IMG/VR virus record: IMGVR_UViG_3300008448_000620
Span: 1-24,454 of that record
From: a virus
DNA: 24,454 nucleotides
Direction: 5' to 3' (one strand)
Within the stretch, counting starts at the first letter, position 1. Each line of letters starts with the position of its first letter. Shown piece after piece: positions 7,967 to 15,257 of this stretch. Under the pieces are notes generated by a model. The model was not told where the DNA came from, did not search any database, and saw nothing but the letters and a program-made list of their open reading frames with translations. The position numbers were made by a program, and so were the translations under genes.

Positions 7967-9707
7967 AAATTTAACAATGCGTAATTTCCTCAGTGTAGGG
8001 AACGTGACCCAAGCCATACAAATTGACAAAGGTGAACTAACCTTAATCTTAGGAGAAAACCTAGATTTAGGTGGGGATGGTGCTAGAAACGGGGTTGGCA
8101 AAACAACTATGGTTCAAGCATTATCTTATGCCTTATTTGGACAACCTATTAACAATATTAGAAAAGATAATTTAGTTAATAGAACTAATACCAAGGGAAT
8201 GCTAGTAACACTAGAATTTAATGTCAACGGTATTGATTACAAAATTGAACGCGGCAGAAAACCTAATGTATTGAAATTCTATGTGAACGACACGTTACAA
8301 AAAAATATTGATGATGCCCAAGGTGAAAACAAAGAAACACAGGCTAATATCCAGCGTGTTCTTAATATGACACCCGACATGTTCAAACATATCATTGCAT
8401 TAAATACATACAGTGAACCGTTCTTAGCACTTAAATCTAACGAACAAAGAGACATAATCGAACAATTATTAGGTATTACTTTACTTTCTGAAAAGGCAGA
8501 AGTAGTAAAAGATTTATTGCGTCAAAGTAAAGATGATATTCAACGAGAAGAATTTCGTATTAAAGCAGTAGAAGAGGCAAACAAGAGAGTTAAAGAACAG
8601 ATTGAAAGCCTAAAACGCAGACAAAAACTTTGGCAAACTAAACATCAAGAAGATTTAGAAAAACTTGCATTACAATATGACAGGTTAAGTAAAGTAGACA
8701 TAGAAAAAGAAGTACAGGCACACAAAAACTTGTCAATTTATAATCAGCAAGTGCAATTAAAAAATGCATATATTAGTAAAATCGACAGTTTACGAAAAGA
8801 AATTACCAAAGAAAACAAAAATAAAACTAAATTAGAAACTGAAGTAAAAACATTAAATGACCACAAATGTTATGCTTGTGGTCAAGAATTTCATGATGAC
8901 CAACATACATCAGTTCTTAATAGTAAGTTTAATTTACTCACTGAAAGTGAGACTATCTTAAAAGAGTTGAGCCATCAGTTAAATGAATTAGCCGACAATC
9001 CTATCCTCGTTTCTGAAAAACCAATTACTCATTATGATACTGAAGTCGAAGCAATCAAGCATAGTTCAGAATTAGAAAATTTAATAAAACAAATAGAATC
9101 AAAAACTAATGATTGTGACCCATATGATGAGCAGATTCATGAAATGGAGAGCCAAGCTCTGCAAGAAATTAGTTTTGACTCTATTAATAGAATAACAAAG
9201 ACTATGGAGCATCAAAAATTCTTGCTAGACCTGTTGACTAGTAAAGACAGTTTTGTTCGCAAGAAAATTATTGATCAGAATTTAAGTTATTTAAATGCTA
9301 GACTAACTTATTATTTAGACAAAATAGGTTTACCACATCAGGTGGTTTTTCAAAACGATTTACAGGTTCAAATTACAGAACTAGGAAGAGAAATGGATTT
9401 CTATAATCTTTCTAGAGGTGAAATGAATCGGTTAATTCTATCATTGTCATGGGCTTTTAGGGATGTATGGGAGAATTTATATAGCCCTATTAATGTTTTA
9501 TTTATTGATGAATTGCTTGATAACGGCACTGATGCAGTAGGAATGGAAAATTCAATAAGCATCTTGAAAGACATGACCCGGCGTAGACAAAAATCAATTT
9601 GGTTAGTTAGTCACAAAGATGAACTAGCCATGCGAGTAAATAGTGTACTAAAAGTTATCAAAGAAAATGGATTCTCGACTTATGAATCTAGCACTGAGAT
9701 AGGATAA
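7953..9707 (+). CDS. 46: gp46-like recombination nuclease subunit (SbcC/Rad50 ATPase)
   Basis: 584 residues (T4 gp46 has 560). Walker A GARNGVGKT is at about 43-51. Two coiled-coil arms flank a zinc hook CYACG near 306-310. The ABC signature LSRGEMNR is near 486-493 (Arg replaces Gly in LSGGE), and Walker B VLFIDELLD is near 515, followed by a D-loop-like region and a switch histidine in VSHKDE. It is the ATPase and tether of the gp46/gp47 end-resection complex. I keep the ATG at 7953 and not the one at 7977 because T4-like proteins have a beta-strand before FLSVG. That start lies inside the 3' end of the sulfotransferase-like gene, 14 bases of overlap. Confidence 0.93.
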   Translation: MINLKNLTMRNFLSVGNVTQAIQIDKGELTLILGENLDLGGDGARNGVGKTTMVQALSYALFGQPINNIRKDNLVNRTNTKGMLVTLEFNVNGIDYKIERGRKPNVLKFYVNDTLQKNIDDAQGENKETQANIQRVLNMTPDMFKHIIALNTYSEPFLALKSNEQRDIIEQLLGITLLSEKAEVVKDLLRQSKDDIQREEFRIKAVEEANKRVKEQIESLKRRQKLWQTKHQEDLEKLALQYDRLSKVDIEKEVQAHKNLSIYNQQVQLKNAYISKIDSLRKEITKENKNKTKLETEVKTLNDHKCYACGQEFHDDQHTSVLNSKFNLLTESETILKELSHQLNELADNPILVSEKPITHYDTEVEAIKHSSELENLIKQIESKTNDCDPYDEQIHEMESQALQEISFDSINRITKTMEHQKFLLDLLTSKDSFVRKKIIDQNLSYLNARLTYYLDKIGLPHQVVFQNDLQVQITELGREMDFYNLSRGEMNRLILSLSWAFRDVWENLYSPINVLFIDELLDNGTDAVGMENSISILKDMTRRRQKSIWLVSHKDELAMRVNSVLKVIKENGFSTYESSTEIG

Positions 9708-9742
9708 ATTTACAGAGCACCACGATAAAGATAAGTAATTGT

Positions 9743-10315
9743 ATGACTAGCCCACAGAAACAAAAAGGATCAAGTTTTGAGCGAGAAATCGCTCAATTTC
9801 TCACCAAAACATACGGTGAATCATTTATCCGTGCACCGGGATCTGGTGCATATGTTGGGGGCAAAAATCAACAACGTAAAGACTTTTTACATGAAGGTCA
9901 AATACGTAGTTTTAAGGGTGATATTGTACCCGGTCAAAGTTTTTCAAGACTTAATATTGAATGCAAGAGTTATGCAGATTTTCCATTTCATTTAGTACTA
10001 GCAGGCAATTGTAAAGTATTAGACGGATGGATAGATCAAGTTATGGCTGTTTCAGAGCCAATGGATCTAAATGTTCTTTTCATGAAATTTAATAGAAAAG
10101 GTAAATTCATCTGCGTAGAATCAAAATTAACTTGGATCACTGATCAATTTTTATATTATACATCAGAAAAACATAATGATTGGCTAATAATAGAATTTGA
10201 TCACTTTTGGAAATATAACAAAGATATTTTTAAAACATATTCTTCTATTAAAAACAAAGCAGACACCCCGTCGCCTATTCAAAATTTAGAAATCAAAAAC
10301 ATTTTAAGTCTTTAA
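9743..10315 (+). CDS. PD-(D/E)XK nuclease, Holliday-junction-resolvase-like
   Basis: 190 residues. The motif order fits the PD-(D/E)XK fold of Hjc/RecB-like nucleases: FERE (12-15) on the first helix, a GSG loop, GDIVPG with Asp60, and IECK with Glu73 and Lys75, followed by SYADFPFH. The Asp, Glu and Lys would bind the catalytic metal. It sits 35 bases downstream of gp46, so a role in processing recombination or branched replication intermediates is a reasonable inference. It is not related in sequence to T4 gp49 (endonuclease VII), which is a His-Cys type enzyme. It ends the plus-strand module, directly before the structured non-coding region. Confidence 0.75.
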   Translation: MTSPQKQKGSSFEREIAQFLTKTYGESFIRAPGSGAYVGGKNQQRKDFLHEGQIRSFKGDIVPGQSFSRLNIECKSYADFPFHLVLAGNCKVLDGWIDQVMAVSEPMDLNVLFMKFNRKGKFICVESKLTWITDQFLYYTSEKHNDWLIIEFDHFWKYNKDIFKTYSSIKNKADTPSPIQNLEIKNILSL

Positions 10316-10320
10316 ATTTG

Positions 10321-10762
10321 TTTGGTCGGGGTTGCTCGACCCTCCTTGAGGAAGCGTGAAATATCGCCGACGGATCTGGAGTAGCAAGGATTAGTATCCT
10401 TGGAATACCGAGAGTGCAATCGACAAAGCGAACACTCAACAAGCCTATAACTACTCTGCTTTGATGTTATAGGATGTGCGTTGCCGAAGAGGTGTTATAT
10501 AAAAACATTATCTTCACTACAGACCATAAACTTTATAGGGCAACCGGTAGCGTAATATATCAAAAATAGGATGATATTACGGGTACAAGCGGCTAGGGTG
10601 ATGAAGCATGGCAAATTACCAAAGGTAGTGCTGAATAGCACTACCATGGACTCTAAAGCGGCAAATATTAGCCGTATGATACATGACAAAAAGAATCTTT
10701 TAGAATAACGAATCTTATACGAACGAAGTGAGTATAGTTCGTAGATGTCCGTAAGGACATCT
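10321..10762 (+). ncRNA. Large structured non-coding RNA of unidentified class
   Basis: About 440 bases with no credible protein reading, roughly 41% G+C by hand count against about a third in the flanks. Perfect stems: 10324-10328/10337-10341 (5 bp), 10385-10391/10396-10402 (7), 10412-10416/10433-10437 (5), 10444-10451/10466-10473 (8), 10551-10558/10574-10581 (8), 10624-10632/10637-10645 (9, GAAT loop), 10659-10662/10671-10674 (4), 10719-10724/10737-10742 (6), 10743-10750/10755-10762 (8, GTAA loop). The GTAA loop is a GNRA tetraloop only on the plus strand, favouring that strand. Loops can pair: 10330-10335 with 10540-10545, and 10460-10465 with 10559-10564. I see no tRNA, tmRNA, RNase P, group I core or group II domain V. 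Size and phage context resemble the ROOL and GOLLD ornate RNAs, but I cannot match either by eye. Ends and promoter are uncertain. Confidence 0.6.
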
Positions 10763-10765
10763 TGT

Positions 10766-10826
10766 AAAGATAATATTAAAAATAAATCTTAGTATATGAA
10801 TAACTACGGATATTATTTTTATCTTT
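10766..10826. repeat. Imperfect inverted repeat between convergent transcripts
   Basis: AAAGAT-AATAT (10766-10776) can pair with ATATT (10810-10814) and ATCTTT (10821-10826), with a bulge of ATTTTT. It lies between the structured RNA and the stop of the gp51-like gene. It could close the RNA or act as a weak terminator for both strands. Confidence 0.3.
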
Positions 10827-11049
10827 AGAAGAACGGGAGTCCAGATTTTTTTGTTGTTTCTAAATTATTATCGATGAGTTCTTTTAACGCCTCGCGTTCG
10901 GTAGTGGACATATTTAAAATATCTTCATATGTCGCACCACCCCTCATATACCATGCCATTGTCATGGCACTTTTTTTAATATCTATTACTATTTTTTCGT
11001 AGTCGTCAAGCAGCTTCTGGAAACTATCGGGGTCTAGTTTTAGAAGCAT
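10825..11049 (-). CDS. 51: gp51-like baseplate hub assembly protein (small)
   Basis: 74 residues. The C-terminal pattern MAWYMRGGATYEDILNMS, then TEREALKELIDNNLETTKKS and GLPFF, recurs in small proteins of T4-like phages that are placed after gp26 and called gp51 (hub assembly catalyst). T4 gp51 is much longer (about 249), so this would be a minimal form. Such proteins are thought to help hub assembly and not to be part of the virion. It overlaps the gp26-like gene by one base (TAATG), a classical coupling junction. The same position and size would also fit a tail assembly chaperone; I favour gp51-like on sequence impression only. Confidence 0.55.
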   Translation of the reverse strand: MLLKLDPDSFQKLLDDYEKIVIDIKKSAMTMAWYMRGGATYEDILNMSTTEREALKELIDNNLETTKKSGLPFF

Positions 11050-11879
11050 TATTCGAAAAAATCAGATGAGTTCAATGTAAAAGGTTGATCATATTCATGA
11101 GTGCAATTTACACATTTGATTTTAAATGGTTTAATTTCAGTTTGTGATCGTAAATCTGCATTATGGTCTCGTATGCTTACGAATAAATTTTTATCACAAT
11201 TTCTTAAAAAGTCAGCAATAAAAGTTTTATCATCGACTCTAGCATTGGGCGTTTCGATATATTCAATTGCTCCGGTTAAGAGCCTCATGGTTAGTTCAGT
11301 AACTTTTTTTAGGGTATCTTTGCTTTTTTCAGTACGTAGTTCTTCGTTGGGTTCTTGCTCTAGCATCATAAACATGCGCTGAATTTCCAACTGTCCTATG
11401 CTAGCCTCATTCATTTCACGGTATGTTAATGGGCGAAATTTTATTTTTAAATCAGTAATCTCAAAACTCTCATCATAGTTTCCAGGTTTCATTTGTGCTA
11501 GCATGGCTACTAAATTTAACCCATATTTACCTATAGTATCACAAGCTGGACATGATGATTCTATTTCCATTTCAGCACCGTTTGATGCTGCTCTGATACC
11601 TATCAATATTGCATCAACGTCCATACTGTTTATAGACCAAGGTTCTTTTATATTAGGTACACAACTTTTAATTAATTCAACCATTGCACTACCATTAAAC
11701 AACGCATCAGGTGTTTTAGTAGTAATTTCGTCTATTGCAGTCATTGGAAATATAGGCAACTCTTGATTTTCCGGCATGTCTAATACAGCAGGACTGTAAT
11801 ATTTTCCTTGGCTAGGTAGCCTGACATATACTGCTGGTCTACGAAAATATTGCTTTAGTGGATTGTTTTCTAATGCCAT
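11049..11879 (-). CDS. 26: gp26-like baseplate hub subunit
   Basis: 276 residues. The N-terminal YFRRPAVYVRLPSQGKYY and the region IFPMTAIDEITTKTPDALFN are typical of the gp26 family in T4-like phages, as is the downstream FRPLTYREMNEASIGQ. Two Cys pairs, CPAC (110-113) and CVNC (256-259), could bind one zinc ion. T4 gp26 (208 residues) is a hub component at the tip of the tail. The gene is followed by the gp51-like gene with a one-base overlap. Upstream, AAAGGA seven bases or so before the ATG is a good ribosome site, and a late-type box is found on this strand at 11929-11936, giving a leader of about 43 bases. It is divergent from the tape-measure-like gene. Confidence 0.75.
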   Translation of the reverse strand: MALENNPLKQYFRRPAVYVRLPSQGKYYSPAVLDMPENQELPIFPMTAIDEITTKTPDALFNGSAMVELIKSCVPNIKEPWSINSMDVDAILIGIRAASNGAEMEIESSCPACDTIGKYGLNLVAMLAQMKPGNYDESFEITDLKIKFRPLTYREMNEASIGQLEIQRMFMMLEQEPNEELRTEKSKDTLKKVTELTMRLLTGAIEYIETPNARVDDKTFIADFLRNCDKNLFVSIRDHNADLRSQTEIKPFKIKCVNCTHEYDQPFTLNSSDFFE

Positions 11880-11915
11880 TTAAATTCCTTTATAGATAAT
11901 GGGTATTTGCCCAAT

Positions 11916-11923
11916 AATAAATA
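11916..11923 (+). promoter_or_regulatory. Late-type promoter box for the tape-measure-like gene
   Basis: AATAAATA. With T4 spacing transcription would start near 11929, about 20 bases before the ATG at 11949. This supports that ATG over the in-frame TTG at 11907, which would lie upstream of the transcript. Confidence 0.5.
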
Positions 11924-11928
11924 CATTA

Positions 11929-11936
11929 TATTTATT
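11929..11936 (-). promoter_or_regulatory. Late-type promoter box for gp26/gp51
   Basis: AATAAATA on the minus strand. It forms a perfect 8-base inverted repeat with 11916-11923 (5-base spacer), so the two boxes point at each other and the two transcripts would overlap by a few bases at their 5' ends. Confidence 0.45.
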
Positions 11937-11948
11937 AGTGAAAAAAAT

Positions 11949-14900
11949 ATGGATGAAAATTCTCAGCAAGTGTTAAATGAACTTAAGGAAGCAATGTCTT
12001 TCTTAAGTGATAGTATTAACCAAAATACCATGGTTCGTAGGGCTGCACTTACAGACGAACAACGTGAAAGATTGCAGAATACAGAAAGCTTGAGACAAAA
12101 CAGTTCAGCCAACCAAGAGAGTACTAGGGTAGTTAATGAACGTACCCGTGCTGAAGAGGCACATGCCAAAGCAGTAAAAGAATATCAACAGGTATTTAGA
12201 AATTATCATGCAGCATTAGAAAGTTCAATATCAGGAATATCTAAAGCGTTCGAATCATTAATTTCAGGTACTAAAGGTTCTTTTGAAAAATACAATTCAA
12301 GCCTAGGTGCTTTTGGTGATGCATCAGCTAGTGTCCTTAAGAATTTTGGTAAGACCGGCGATATATTAGGACATGTAGTAAAAGGTGGTACTACTGTAAT
12401 AAAATTATATGCAGAACAAGCAGATAATTTACATAAAGCAAATGATCAATTAGCGCAACTGGGTACTGCTGGTAGTTTTACTATAAACCAATTAAGAGAA
12501 ATGGCTAATGCAGCAGGAATTACGTCTAAGAATATGGACGTTTTGATAAAGCCATTAAAAAGTTTAGGCCCCACGTTAGTTAATTTAAGCACTAATACCG
12601 GTGAAGGTGTAAAAGCATTTGCTAGTCTAACAACAATATCTACTCAGCAGCGAGAGCAATTTCAACGCTTAGGTGTAAGTCAAGAACAATTAGTGCAGAA
12701 TCAAGCCGACTATTTGAAATTGCAGGCAATGTCGGGTGGTAGTTTAAAAAGAGAGATGACTGATAGAAATGCATTACAAAAAGCATCGTTAGAATACACT
12801 GAAAATTTATTAGTATTGGCATCTGTTACTGGACAAGATGTTGAAAAAGTTAAACAAGCACAACAAGAACAATTAAATCAAGTAAATTTTCAAGTAAAAC
12901 AAGTACAATTAATTAATAAAGCTAGGGAATTAGAACAATCAGGAAGAGAAAAAGAAGCCCAAAAATACTTTGATCAAGCAAAAAATATGCGTGAAGGTAT
13001 GACGCAATTAGCAGGATTGAACAATAAAGTATTATCGGAGGCTGCAAGAGAAATGATGACTACCGGAACAATAACCGGTAAAAATGCACAAGCAGTTGCT
13101 AGATTGGGCCTCTCTGATGAATTGTCTAAGTTTGTGTCAACAATTAAAAAAGGGGGCAATTCGCAACAAGCGGCCGGCGCACTACAGGACTCATTTAATC
13201 AAAAATTTGGTAAAATGGTTAATGAGGTAGGGTTTGCTGCTAGTCTAAGTGAAGAAGTCGCTGAGGCATTCGGTATAAACAAAGAAACCTTAACTAGATA
13301 TGTAACTGATCTCGACAAAACATACGCAAAACAATTAGGTGTAGAAAAAGACAAGATAAAAGGTGCTCAAAAATCCGGTACCGATCCCGCGCAAGATGCT
13401 AGAGCAAAATTAACCACGCTAGAAATTCAAGCTACAACTGCATTAGATGGACTTATAGGAAAAGCCAACATATTAACCGGTGGATTTGATGCCCAAACTA
13501 TAGCATTAACTGCATTTGGGGCAGCGGTAGTAGGTGTAACCGGTTACCTTACTGCTATGGCAGGATCTAAATTATTGCAAAAGATAACTGATATAGGATT
13601 GACTAGGGGAGGCACTAGGGCTACACCTTTATATGTAGAATCTGTGAGTCCCGGCGGAATAGATTTAGATAGAAGAAAAAAAGGTAAAACCGTACGCAGA
13701 AAAGGCAGTGTTCCAAAAACTCCTACTCCTAGTGCAGGTGGAAAACTACCTATAGGAAAAATAGCAGGAGGTGCAGGTGTTGCCGGCGCTGTAATAGGCG
13801 GAGTGATGTTGGCCAGTGACTTGAGCGATATTAGTAAACAAGTCAAAAGCGGTGATATAACAGAAGCCGAAGGCACTAAACAAAAAGGCGGAGCAGTAGG
13901 TGGTGCGGCAGGTGCTGCTGCTGGCGCGGCCGCAGGCGCAGCAATTGGATCTGTTGTTCCTGTATTCGGGACAATAATAGGAGGTATAATAGGCGGCTGG
14001 CTAGGAAGTCAAGGTGGCAAATTACTGGGTGAAAAGATAGGTGAAGGTGTTGCCAAGCAACCAGAGCCCGATATTAAAAAACTAGCAAAAGCTGAAGATA
14101 TAACACTTAGAAAAGATTCTAATAAACAGACCACAGCATTAAATGAAACAATGTTGTTAAACATAAAAGCATTAGAGGAGTTGACTCAATTATTTAATGA
14201 CAAGTTGTTTCTTGACACATTTAGTGAGCAAGGAGGTACTGATGAAGAAAAATCTAATCTAAAAGAAGAGATTCTTAAAAGAATTGGTTTAGGATCTTTT
14301 GGAAGCGTCAAATCTACAGGAGCAATTAGTGGTGGCAGTGGTCCTAGTGCAGCCGATATATCAGCAGCAATACAACCTATAAAACCCACAGTAACCGGTA
14401 AGCAATTTGCAGATGAAATGTATGCTAACTTGATTAAGGAGGCAAAAAAACAAGGGGTTCAAAATCCGGAAGCTATAGCAAAATTAGGAGTAGCACAATC
14501 TGCAATAGAAACAGGCTGGGGCAAATATCTCGCCGGCGGCAATAATTATTTTGGAATTAAGGCTCGGCCAGGCGATACTAGTAATACACAATCTACTAAG
14601 GAATGGGATCCAAAAACTAACTCTTATGTCACTATTAAATCAGCATTTAGAAGCTATGCTAATATGTCAGAATCTGCGGCTGATTATGTTAGATTTTTAA
14701 AAGAAAATAGCAGATATAAAGATGTTTTGGCAGCAAAAACAATTGACGATGCAATTACTGCTCAAAGTAAAACCGGATATGCAACAGATCCAAGATATGG
14801 TAACAAGTTAAGATCAGTGGTTTCTGGGTTAGACAATACAGCAACGCAAGACCCAAAAGTCTCTACTACAGCATCTTCGACAAAGCCTCCGTTATCAGTT

Positions 14901-15227
14901 AAAGCTGCCTTTGGTTCTGTTATAGAAGGACCTAATTCTGGTTATCCTGTTGATTTGACTGCTCATGGCAGAGAAATTATATCTCCTTTAAAAGCCGGAT
15001 CATTATTGGAATTGCTTTCAAATACAACAGCATCTGCTGGGTTTGATCAATCTTCTAAAATTTCAAATGATAGTACTAGCACAGACATGAATACTGCACT
15101 TCGAGAAATCTATAGGATGAATGAATCATTTAATGGAATGATGTTGAGTAAACTAGATACCATGATTGATAAACTTTCAATTGGCAACGATACTCAATCT
15201 AGTATATTGCAATATACTAAAATTTGA
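11949..15227 (+). CDS. Tape-measure-like tail protein with glucosaminidase domain
   Basis: 1092 residues from the ATG at 11949. Residues 1-520 are mostly helical and coiled-coil-like (Gln/Lys/Glu/Ala-rich). Two glycine-zipper hydrophobic segments (about 602-625 and 647-690) resemble those of tape-measure proteins that insert into the inner membrane. Residues about 820-960 match the FlgJ-type endo-beta-N-acetylglucosaminidase family: AQSAIETGWGKY with the likely catalytic Glu near 854, NNYFGIKA, FRSYANMSESAADYVRFL, and GYATDPRYGNKL. This domain cuts the glycan strands of peptidoglycan. The C-terminus (VDLTAHGREIISPL) resembles the ends of other tape-measure proteins. I infer that it sets tail length and then opens the cell wall. 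It lies between the hub genes and gp20; a late box precedes it, but no clear Shine-Dalgarno sequence is present. Confidence 0.75.
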   Translation: MDENSQQVLNELKEAMSFLSDSINQNTMVRRAALTDEQRERLQNTESLRQNSSANQESTRVVNERTRAEEAHAKAVKEYQQVFRNYHAALESSISGISKAFESLISGTKGSFEKYNSSLGAFGDASASVLKNFGKTGDILGHVVKGGTTVIKLYAEQADNLHKANDQLAQLGTAGSFTINQLREMANAAGITSKNMDVLIKPLKSLGPTLVNLSTNTGEGVKAFASLTTISTQQREQFQRLGVSQEQLVQNQADYLKLQAMSGGSLKREMTDRNALQKASLEYTENLLVLASVTGQDVEKVKQAQQEQLNQVNFQVKQVQLINKARELEQSGREKEAQKYFDQAKNMREGMTQLAGLNNKVLSEAAREMMTTGTITGKNAQAVARLGLSDELSKFVSTIKKGGNSQQAAGALQDSFNQKFGKMVNEVGFAASLSEEVAEAFGINKETLTRYVTDLDKTYAKQLGVEKDKIKGAQKSGTDPAQDARAKLTTLEIQATTALDGLIGKANILTGGFDAQTIALTAFGAAVVGVTGYLTAMAGSKLLQKITDIGLTRGGTRATPLYVESVSPGGIDLDRRKKGKTVRRKGSVPKTPTPSAGGKLPIGKIAGGAGVAGAVIGGVMLASDLSDISKQVKSGDITEAEGTKQKGGAVGGAAGAAAGAAAGAAIGSVVPVFGTIIGGIIGGWLGSQGGKLLGEKIGEGVAKQPEPDIKKLAKAEDITLRKDSNKQTTALNETMLLNIKALEELTQLFNDKLFLDTFSEQGGTDEEKSNLKEEILKRIGLGSFGSVKSTGAISGGSGPSAADISAAIQPIKPTVTGKQFADEMYANLIKEAKKQGVQNPEAIAKLGVAQSAIETGWGKYLAGGNNYFGIKARPGDTSNTQSTKEWDPKTNSYVTIKSAFRSYANMSESAADYVRFLKENSRYKDVLAAKTIDDAITAQSKTGYATDPRYGNKLRSVVSGLDNTATQDPKVSTTASSTKPPLSVKAAFGSVIEGPNSGYPVDLTAHGREIISPLKAGSLLELLSNTTASAGFDQSSKISNDSTSTDMNTALREIYRMNESFNGMMLSKLDTMIDKLSIGNDTQSSILQYTKI

Positions 15228-15257
15228 TTAAATAGTATATAACCTTAGTATAAACTC

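Noticed and set aside
9777-9995. Second plus-strand frame inside the PD-(D/E)XK gene
   Set aside because: Overlaps completely with a gene that has catalytic motifs; no independent evidence.
10495-10689. Minus-strand open frame of 64 codons inside the structured region
   Set aside because: It crosses several perfect stems, has no ribosome site, and its composition (Cys, Ile, Phe, Leu mix) looks random; the RNA explanation is better.
10321-10762. Group I or group II intron, tmRNA or RNase P RNA
   Set aside because: I found no P/Q/R/S-like core, no domain V hairpin, no tmRNA ends, and no RNase P conserved core. The region does not interrupt a gene: both neighbours have complete C-termini.
10320-10800. 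tRNA genes
   Set aside because: I found no cloverleaf with a GGTTCRAATCC-like T arm here or in the other intergenic gaps; TAGTTCGTAG at 10735-10744 belongs to a 6-bp hairpin.
11907-11948. N-terminal extension of the tape-measure-like gene from the TTG at 11907
   Set aside because: The TTG lies upstream of the late promoter box and has no ribosome site; the ATG at 11949 fits the box spacing.
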